Below are positions 1 through 5,243 of a stretch of DNA of 8,586 nt, in pieces; position 1 is the stretch's first letter; the number at the start of each line of letters is the position of its first letter. A program made the translations under genes and the position numbers. The notes under the pieces are model-generated. The model saw nothing but the letters and a program-made list of their open reading frames with translations, had not been told where the DNA came from and searched no databases. The DNA comes from Treponema sp. Its GTDB lineage: Bacteria > Spirochaetota > Spirochaetia > Treponematales > Breznakiellaceae. The stretch spans positions 1 to 8,586 of the forward strand of contig JAISOR010000310.1 of the NCBI GenBank assembly GCA_031275535.1. The letters run 5' to 3'.

Positions 1-114
1 GCCGATATCGGCGGGATTGGAGTCATTGCTATTATAGTTATCTGGAGTACGGATCTGGTAAAGATTGGGACAAAAAAATGGCAAACATCGGATGGAATTT
101 ATTTATCACCATAA
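1..114 (+). CDS. Possible C-terminal end of an upstream membrane protein (partial)
   Basis: From base 1 this frame stays open for 37 codons to a TAA at 112-114. The stretch encoded includes a hydrophobic run (IGVIAIIVIW) followed by a polar tail ending in GIYLSP, which would suit the end of a membrane protein. A terminator-like hairpin starts right at the stop, which supports this frame. Against it, the stretch is much more AT-rich than the confident genes of the window, and the third frame is also open, to a TGA at 156-158. No family is recognised, so function is unknown and even coding status is uncertain. Confidence 0.35.
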   Translation, partial: ADIGGIGVIAIIVIWSTDLVKIGTKKWQTSDGIYLSP

Positions 115-143
115 AAAACCGCGATTGTATATGTCGGGTTTTT
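113..143 (+). terminator. Probable intrinsic terminator of the upstream gene
   Basis: A-rich left arm 114-120 (AAAAACC) pairs with 137-143 (GGTTTTT). After a bulged G at 121, the stem continues with C122-G136, G123-C135 and A124-T134 around a 7-9 nt loop. The T5 run on the descending side gives a terminator shape. It follows the TAA at 112-114 at once and would insulate exoA from upstream transcription. Confidence 0.55.
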
Positions 144-184
144 CCTGTCCTTTGTTGAAACTTAGAAATACTGCCTCCTCTGCC

Positions 185-214
185 TTGTCTTCCTGGGGCC
201 TTAGGCCCTATACT
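185..214 (+). promoter_or_regulatory. Sigma-70-type promoter of exoA
   Basis: A -35-like TTGTCT (185-190), an 18-nt spacer and a -10-like TATACT (209-214) fit the sigma-70 consensus well. The start site would fall near 220-222, on or just before the exoA ATG at 222. The spacer contains a small inverted repeat, GGGCC-TTA-GGCCC (196-208), which could be coincidental or a binding site. Confidence 0.6.
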
Positions 215-221
215 CAGGGTA

Positions 222-1004
222 ATGCGTATTTTATCGTGGAATGTTAACGGTATCCGGGCGGTGGAAAAACGGGGCTTTGTCTCCTGGCTGCGGGAGGAAT
301 CCCCGGACCTGCTCTGCGTCCAGGAAACCAAGGCTAATCCGGGGCAGCTCTCCCCAGATCTGATCAGTCCCGGGGACAAAGCCGGGGCGCCCTATTTTTC
401 CTACTGGGCCAGCGCCAAAAAGGCGGGCTATTCGGGGGTGGCCATCTACAGCAGAACCGAGCCCCGGACGGTAAAACCCCTGGGGCTCCCCGAATTCGAT
501 GATGAGGGAAGGGTCCTGGAGGCGGATTTTAAGGACTTTGTGCTTATCTCCGCCTATTTCCCCAATTCCCAGGATGCCGGGGCCCGGCTGGGGTATAAAC
601 TGGCCTTCTGTAACGCCATATTAAAGCACTGCGATTCCCTGGTCGCCTCGGGCCGCCATCTGGTACTCTGCGGCGACTATAATATAGCCCATACGCCCAT
701 AGACCTGGCCCGGCCCAAGGAGAATGAAGGGAACGCCGGGTATCTTCCCGAAGAGCGGGCCTGGATGGATACCTTTACCGCTTCGGGCTATGTAGACACC
801 TTCCGCCATTTTCACGCCGGGGAGCCCGGTCATTACAGTTGGTGGTCCTACCGGGCGAACGCCCGGACACGGAACGTGGGATGGAGGATCGATTATCACT
901 GTGTGGATCAGGCTTTTTTGCCCCAGGTTCAAAGGCCGCTGATACGGCCCGATGTATTGGGCTCGGATCACTGCCCAGTACAGATCGACCTAAAGCTGCC
1001 ATAA
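222..1004 (+). CDS. exoA: Exodeoxyribonuclease III / AP endonuclease (ExoA/XthA family)
   Basis: This is a 260-residue cytoplasmic, Mg-dependent enzyme of the endonuclease/exonuclease/phosphatase fold. The family cuts DNA 5' of abasic sites in base-excision repair and has 3'-5' exonuclease and 3'-repair phosphodiesterase activity. The whole active-site set is visible: SWNVNG with N7; CVQETK with metal-binding E35; AYFPNS with Y112; GDYN with D152 and N154; WRIDY with D224; and GSDH with D249 and catalytic H250. The length is normal for the ExoIII branch. The start is chosen because MRILSWNVNG is the usual family N-terminus and no earlier in-frame start fits. No ribosome-binding site stands at a normal distance (an AGGG ends 2 nt before ATG), and the promoter places the transcript start almost on the ATG. 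The gene probably shares a transcript with the downstream rhomboid gene, 50 nt away. Confidence 0.95.
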   Translation: MRILSWNVNGIRAVEKRGFVSWLREESPDLLCVQETKANPGQLSPDLISPGDKAGAPYFSYWASAKKAGYSGVAIYSRTEPRTVKPLGLPEFDDEGRVLEADFKDFVLISAYFPNSQDAGARLGYKLAFCNAILKHCDSLVASGRHLVLCGDYNIAHTPIDLARPKENEGNAGYLPEERAWMDTFTASGYVDTFRHFHAGEPGHYSWWSYRANARTRNVGWRIDYHCVDQAFLPQVQRPLIRPDVLGSDHCPVQIDLKLP

Positions 1005-1040
1005 GAGGCTTTCCCAAGACTTCGGCTTTGGAAAAGCCTC
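1005..1040 (+). promoter_or_regulatory. Intercistronic hairpin with C(UUCG)G loop between exoA and the rhomboid gene
   Basis: The arms are 1005-1018 and 1027-1040: eight pairs (GAGGCTTT/AAAGCCTC), a C-A mismatch, CCAA/TTGG, a G-T pair, an A-C mismatch, then C1020-G1025 closing a UUCG tetraloop. The hairpin starts at the base after the exoA stop and ends 2 nt before the AAAGGAG of the next gene. There is no T-run after it, so it is unlikely to be a simple terminator. It could protect the exoA 3' end, guide RNA processing or modulate access to the downstream ribosome site. Confidence 0.6.
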
Positions 1041-1054
1041 CTAAAGGAGTGTCC

Positions 1055-1618
1055 ATGCGTATTAAGTACAACGCCCCCACCGTATTGACCTATGCCTTTG
1101 CCAGCGCCCTGGTACTGATCCTTACCCAGGTTCTGTTTCATTCCCTTACCCAATCCTGGTTCATGGTCCCCGGCAGGGGCGATTTTTCTCCGGCGGAGAT
1201 TCGGAACTGGGTTGTCCTCTTTACCCATGTTATCGGTCATGCCAACTGGAACCACCTCATTTCCAACTTTGCCTTTATCCTTCTGATTGGTCCCATGCTG
1301 GAATCTATCTATGGTTCCCTGGCCCTTCTTTTTATGATCGCCATTACCGCCCTGGTTACGGGGGTTCTGAACATCCTCTTTTTCCCTGCCGCCCTCTTGG
1401 GCGCCTCGGGGGTGGTTTTTATGATGATCCTGCTGGCCTCTTTTACCAACTTCAACAAGGGGGAGATTCCCCTAACCTTTATTCTGGTCCTGGTTTTATA
1501 CCTGGGCCGGGAGCTTTTTAACTCCTTCAATTCCAACAACATCTCCGAGTTTGCCCACATCGTGGGGGGCTTCTGCGGCAGCCTTTTCGGGTTTTTCAAG
1601 CCCCGCGCCGCCCGCTAA
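1055..1618 (+). CDS. Rhomboid family intramembrane serine protease
   Basis: This 187-residue integral inner-membrane protein has about six hydrophobic segments (roughly residues 10-30, 62-81, 87-107, 112-131, 138-152 and 165-181). It carries the rhomboid signature in full: H62-x4-H67-x3-N71 in the second segment, GASG with catalytic S118 in the fourth, and H168 in AHIVGG in the last. The family cleaves transmembrane substrates inside the bilayer; the substrate here cannot be inferred. It is close to a minimal six-helix core with no extra cytoplasmic domain. The ATG at 1055 is chosen because AAAGGAG (1043-1049) lies 5 nt upstream and the hydrophobic segments begin soon after. The frame is open further upstream to about 839, but that part lies over exoA. 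Its TAA overlaps the TAG of the convergent oxidoreductase gene. Confidence 0.9.
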   Translation: MRIKYNAPTVLTYAFASALVLILTQVLFHSLTQSWFMVPGRGDFSPAEIRNWVVLFTHVIGHANWNHLISNFAFILLIGPMLESIYGSLALLFMIAITALVTGVLNILFFPAALLGASGVVFMMILLASFTNFNKGEIPLTFILVLVLYLGRELFNSFNSNNISEFAHIVGGFCGSLFGFFKPRAAR

Positions 1619-3120
1619 GGGGCGCCGGGTAAAACCGTCCCAAAGGCTATTTTCTCTTTTTTGCAGATCCGCAGGATGGCGTATTTGCCATAGAGCGCCG
1701 CCAAAGGAAGCCCGCCGGGGGGCTGGAGCCATTGCCCCGAAAGGAGGCAGTTTTTTAAGCCCCGGATTGCGCCCCTGTGCATCAGCATTTTGGTTTTTGG
1801 GGTCATCATAAAGGACATCCAGGCCCCCATATAGGCGCCGGTGTACCGGTGATAGGTCATGGGGGTCGCCGCATCCAGAAACTCTATCTTTCCCCGTAAC
1901 TCGGGGAAGCGCCGTTCCAGCCGTTCCTGGATAGCCCCGGCGATCCGCTTTTTCTCCCGGACGTATCTTTCACGGTCCCCGGTGTAGAGTTCCGCCCAAA
2001 AGGCGTAATCTCCGGCGGTCTGGTTTAGGGCCGCCGTAAGGGTGGTACATCCCGGGGGCGCAAAGTCCTTTTCGTAGGCATAGTTCCGCATACCCAGGGA
2101 GGCATAGCCGGTTACCCCCACCGTAAAGGGCTCGGTCTCAAAAACCAGGACCTGGGGATAATCCCGCAGATCCTCCCGGACCCCAAAGGCGGCGTGAAAA
2201 CTCGACAGCACCGGATATTCACGGGGGTGCCGGTACCGGTATTCGAATTTTTTATCGATGTACCGGTTCTTCAGAAGTTTTTTAAGGGTGATATGGACAT
2301 CACAAGAGGCGATCACATAGTCCGCGTTGATGATCTCGCCGCCGGAGAAACGGACCCCCCGGGCCCGGTCTCCCCGGACAATGATCTCCTCCGCAGTCAT
2401 GCCGGTATGCACCTGCCCGCCCAATTCACGGTACCGTTTTTCCATACGGTCTACCATGCCCCGGCTTCCTCCGGCGGGCAGGGCGCCGTTGCCCGCGGAA
2501 AAATTCCCCATCGCAAAAATAAAGGCCAGGACGCTAAAGTACGGCGGGACCCGCCGTTCAATGAGCTTCTGCAGCGCCGGATGCTTAAACCGTTTGGCAT
2601 AGACGGCGCAGCTTGTCTTGCTGTTTTTTGTCAGGATCCCCCCGGCGCCCATAAGCGCCTTGAGCATCTTGAGCTTTTCCCCCAGGGGCATCATGTCCAC
2701 CGGCCGATCCAGCGGGAGAACCATGGACTGCATGATGCGGATGTCCCGGATCATGTTCCTGATTGGTTTCTCGTCCCCCGGAGAAATAGCCAACAGCTCC
2801 GCTTGCAGCCGGTCCAGGTCCTTCCAGAGGGAAATGGTGACGCCATCATATTCATAGACCCCGAATCTGTCTAATTGAATGATGTTATTCCCCCGGATGA
2901 TCCCCAGTTCCTGCCATACCCGGTGAAGATCGTTACCTTCTTTAGTTCCCGTAAGCCAGTGGACACAGCCATCGATGTGGTAGCCCTTTCTGTCCCAGCC
3001 GGTACATTGGCCCCCCAGGACGCCGCATTTCTCGTAAATGGCGCTTTCAAACCCCGCCATTTGGGCGTAACTGCCTGCGGAAAGCCCCGCCACACCGCCG
3101 CCAATAATAAGGATTTTCAT
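1615..3120 (-). CDS. FAD-dependent oxidoreductase, phytoene dehydrogenase / retinol saturase-like
   Basis: This 501-residue protein has an N-terminal Rossmann FAD site: GGGVAGLSAG at 7-16, acidic E30 at the end of the second strand to hold the ribose, then the GG of VLGGQCTGW. A second FAD-contact segment runs from about 221 to 274 (GMVDRMEKRYRELGG ... ADYVIASCD). The C-terminal flavin motif is LLSGQWLQPPGGLP at 459-472. This architecture is that of the CrtI/COG1233 group, which desaturates or saturates polyene and isoprenoid chains, though many bacterial members have no known substrate. No signal peptide is seen. Its ATG overlaps the ispH stop (ATGA, 3117-3120), and only a weak AGAGGA lies 15 nt upstream, so translation is probably coupled to ispH. 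The pairing suggests an isoprenoid-derived substrate, which is inference. It is the last gene of the cluster and ends in a 4-nt tail-to-tail overlap with the rhomboid gene. Confidence 0.82.
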   Translation of the reverse strand: MKILIIGGGVAGLSAGSYAQMAGFESAIYEKCGVLGGQCTGWDRKGYHIDGCVHWLTGTKEGNDLHRVWQELGIIRGNNIIQLDRFGVYEYDGVTISLWKDLDRLQAELLAISPGDEKPIRNMIRDIRIMQSMVLPLDRPVDMMPLGEKLKMLKALMGAGGILTKNSKTSCAVYAKRFKHPALQKLIERRVPPYFSVLAFIFAMGNFSAGNGALPAGGSRGMVDRMEKRYRELGGQVHTGMTAEEIIVRGDRARGVRFSGGEIINADYVIASCDVHITLKKLLKNRYIDKKFEYRYRHPREYPVLSSFHAAFGVREDLRDYPQVLVFETEPFTVGVTGYASLGMRNYAYEKDFAPPGCTTLTAALNQTAGDYAFWAELYTGDRERYVREKKRIAGAIQERLERRFPELRGKIEFLDAATPMTYHRYTGAYMGAWMSFMMTPKTKMLMHRGAIRGLKNCLLSGQWLQPPGGLPLAALYGKYAILRICKKEKIAFGTVLPGAP

Positions 3121-3971
3121 AAAGACAAAAGGGTCCTCTCGATATCATCAATTATTTTGTCCGGGGTGGAGGCGCCGGCGCTCAGGCCCACCACCGGGTA
3201 GGAGGCGATCTCCGGGGGAAGTTCCGCGGAGGTCTCCACCAGCCAGGCGGGTTTGCCCCGGGCCCGGGCTATGTCCAGGAGCCGCCGGGTATTGGCCGAT
3301 TGCCGGCCCCCGGCCACAATAACGGCATCTACCCGGGAACAAAGCTCCTTGAGGGCATCCTGGGGTGCGGCGCCGCAGAGGGTATCAAGACTATGCAGGC
3401 CGGGGAAAAACTGCCGAATTCCCTCCCCTATGGCCCGGTACAGATCCGGCGCAATCGTGGTCTGCCCCATCAGGGCGGTTTTAGCCCGGGGGTCTTCCCG
3501 AAAAAGGGCCCCGGCGGCCTGTTCCGCCTCTTCCCGGTTTGCCGCCACTATACAATCCGGGGCGTATCCCAGGATACCGATAATTTCCCCATGCTGCCGT
3601 TCCCCGGCCAGGAATATCCGCCAGCCCTCTTGCGAGAGGGCGCGGGCCTTCAACTGGCTGGCCTTAACCTTAGGACAGGTGGCGTCCGCCAGGCGGGTCC
3701 CCCGGCGGATCAATTCCTCCTCCAGCCGGGGACTAATTCCGTGGGCCCGGATGATAACCACCGAGTCCTCCAGTTTATCCGGGAACCGCGCCTCGTCCAG
3801 GACTTCTACCCCCGCCTTTTTAAGCCCCTCCAGGGCCTGGGGATTGTGAATCAGGGGGCCCATGGTATAGACCCGCCGGCCCCCGGCCTTCCGCAGCTCC
3901 GCGCCGGCCATATCCATGGCCCGCCGGACTCCCATACAATAGCCAAGAACCTTTGCGCGGATTACCTTCAT
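3117..3971 (-). CDS. ispH: 4-hydroxy-3-methylbut-2-enyl diphosphate reductase (IspH/LytB)
   Basis: This 284-residue cytoplasmic [4Fe-4S] enzyme catalyses the last MEP-pathway step, reducing HMBPP to IPP and DMAPP. The three cluster cysteines are C12 (GYCMGVRRA), C99 (DATCPKV) and C199 (TLCGAA). Substrate and catalytic residues are in place: H42 (GPLIHNP), H77 (RAHG), H127 and E129 (QHGEI), T171/T172 (GQTT), S225 and N227, and S268 (AGASTPD). Two motifs depart from the usual form: SAN instead of SSN at 225-227, and APQDA where most homologues have an AT..RQ-type segment after the third cysteine. Length is typical. The ATG at 3971 is the only reasonable start, as MKVIRAKVLGYCMGVRRA is the family N-terminus, but no Shine-Dalgarno sequence precedes it. 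The gene lies 48 nt after secF in the same frame and overlaps the next gene by 4 nt. Confidence 0.95.
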   Translation of the reverse strand: MKVIRAKVLGYCMGVRRAMDMAGAELRKAGGRRVYTMGPLIHNPQALEGLKKAGVEVLDEARFPDKLEDSVVIIRAHGISPRLEEELIRRGTRLADATCPKVKASQLKARALSQEGWRIFLAGERQHGEIIGILGYAPDCIVAANREEAEQAAGALFREDPRAKTALMGQTTIAPDLYRAIGEGIRQFFPGLHSLDTLCGAAPQDALKELCSRVDAVIVAGGRQSANTRRLLDIARARGKPAWLVETSAELPPEIASYPVVGLSAGASTPDKIIDDIERTLLSL

Positions 3972-3994
3972 CCCGTAAAAGCCATAAACGCCGG

Positions 3995-4020
3995 GGGCAA
4001 ACGGTTTGCCAAGGGCAAAC
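3995..4020 (-). promoter_or_regulatory. Interlocking inverted repeats between secF and ispH
   Basis: On the + strand the order is GGCAAAC (3996-4002), GTTTGCC (4004-4010), GGCAAAC (4014-4020), and GGGCAAAC is a direct 8-mer repeat (3995-4002 and 4013-4020). In the mRNA (minus strand) the middle element can pair with either outer one: a perfect 7-bp stem with a 3-nt loop just at the secF stop, or an overlapping alternative nearer to ispH. The two structures exclude each other. There is no U-run, so an ordinary terminator is unlikely. Confidence 0.5.
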
Positions 4021-5243
4021 TAGGCTTTAGCGGCCGCCGGGACAGCCTGCTTCTTCGCCCGTTTCCCGGACATGACATTCCAAAAATTGACGAACCCCGA
4101 AGCGATAAAGATGGTGGAATAAACCCCCGAGATCATACCTACCAGCAGGGCCAGGGCAAAATCCTTCATGGACCCGGAGGTAAAGATAAAGAGGAACAAG
4201 ACCGCCAGCATGGTAGTCAGGGTGGTGATAATGGTCCGGCTCAAGGTTTCCGACAGGGCCCGGTCCAGGATATCCACCAGGGCGTCATCGGGATAAATAC
4301 GCCGGGTTTCCCGGATACGATCAAAGATAACAATGGTATCGTTAATCGAATATCCCAGGATGGTCAGCATCGCCGCTATGGTGGTGGTATTAAACTCCAT
4401 CCGGGTCCAGGTTACAAAGGCCACAATAATAAGGGCGTCATGGGCTATGGCCAATACGGCGCCCACGGCATACTGGGGTTTAAACCGGATAGAGGCGTAT
4501 ATCAGGATAAGCAGCAGGGTCAAACTCATAAGAAGCCCCGCCTGATCGGTGAGGTACTTGGAAAACCGGGACCCCACGTAGTCCGACCGGGTTACCGCCA
4601 CCCCGCCGGTTCCAAAGGACTCCTCCAGGGTACTGATGATCTTTTCCACCGGGACTCCCTCGCCGCCGTTAATTTCACTGTCCTCCATACGGATCATGAA
4701 GCGGCGCTCCGCGCTTTGTCCCAGGACCTGCACGGAAACGGAACCCAGGGGGAGCAGCACGGAACGGACATCCTCAATGGCGATAGGCAAGGCATCGGCG
4801 GGAAGGTAGTGAATCATATAGGGCTCGGCGCCGAGCAGGGGATTCCCCTGGGCGCTCTGAACCAGCCACTGGGACCGGGCGTCGCCGGGGGCGGCGGCGC
4901 TTACCGTGAGGCCCTCCACCCCGGAAAGGCCGCCGGTTAAGGCGCCGATGGTTTCATAGTTTACAAAGGGAAAGGAGTGGGTAAGCCCCTCCACCCCGGC
5001 GCCGGAGATAACGATATAGAGCCCGGCCCGATCCATGGAAACCGAAGCGTTTCCCCGGCCGCTATAGGTCAGGGAGAAGGCCGTGGGGGCAAACTGTACT
5101 TCCTGGATAAGCCCGGCCTGGAAATCAACCCCCAGGTTGAATCCGCCCATGGCTATATATCCAATAATCCCCGTAATAATCAGGGCCGCCGAAAGGACCG
5201 CCGCGGGTATAAAAAATTTGGAAAAATGTATAATCCCTTTCAT
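4020..5243 (-). CDS. secF: Protein translocase subunit SecF
   Basis: This 407-residue inner-membrane protein is an RND-superfamily partner of SecD. SecDF uses the proton gradient to pull exported proteins through SecYEG on the periplasmic side. Visible: a first membrane segment at about 9-31; the SecF-type motif LGVDFQAGLIQEVQF (37-51), with A where a second G is common; a periplasmic domain to about 230; then five hydrophobic segments. The AIAHDALI segment (265-272) and ILGYSINDTIVIFDRIRE (295-312) are strongly conserved in the family. The tail is basic and Ala-rich. The ATG at 5243 is chosen because GGAGG lies 8 nt upstream and its A overlaps the last base of the secD stop (TAATG). A TTG five codons earlier has no such signal. 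With about 190 residues, the first periplasmic domain is longer than the roughly 100 of the E. coli protein. Confidence 0.95.
   Translation of the reverse strand: MKGIIHFSKFFIPAAVLSAALIITGIIGYIAMGGFNLGVDFQAGLIQEVQFAPTAFSLTYSGRGNASVSMDRAGLYIVISGAGVEGLTHSFPFVNYETIGALTGGLSGVEGLTVSAAAPGDARSQWLVQSAQGNPLLGAEPYMIHYLPADALPIAIEDVRSVLLPLGSVSVQVLGQSAERRFMIRMEDSEINGGEGVPVEKIISTLEESFGTGGVAVTRSDYVGSRFSKYLTDQAGLLMSLTLLLILIYASIRFKPQYAVGAVLAIAHDALIIVAFVTWTRMEFNTTTIAAMLTILGYSINDTIVIFDRIRETRRIYPDDALVDILDRALSETLSRTIITTLTTMLAVLFLFIFTSGSMKDFALALLVGMISGVYSTIFIASGFVNFWNVMSGKRAKKQAVPAAAKA

Noticed and set aside
839..1054. An N-terminal extension of the rhomboid protein
   Set aside because: It overlaps exoA in another frame, reads as low-quality polar sequence, and a strong AAAGGAG sits right before the ATG at 1055.
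2194..2874. A 226-codon open frame antisense to the FAD oxidoreductase
   Set aside because: No recognisable motif, and the opposite strand encodes a clear flavoprotein over the whole interval.
3117..3120. A frameshift or fusion between ispH and the oxidoreductase
   Set aside because: Both proteins are complete at their termini; the ATGA overlap is normal for coupled genes.
3968..3985. A five-codon upstream open frame (MAFTG) whose TGA overlaps the ispH ATG as ATGA
   Set aside because: It could mimic a coupling leader peptide, but it has no ribosome site and such short frames arise often by chance.
3972..4022. SecF and IspH in the same frame, separated by a single TAG and a 16-codon open linker
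   Set aside because: A read-through fusion is conceivable, but an open 16-codon stretch has nearly even odds by chance and IspH has its canonical N-terminus at the ATG.
3300..4940. A 546-codon open frame on the + strand, antisense to ispH and secF
   Set aside because: The translation is rich in Gly, Pro, His and Gln with no domain or membrane pattern. It crosses two confident genes and the gap between them. Long open antisense frames are expected in GC-rich DNA with this codon use.
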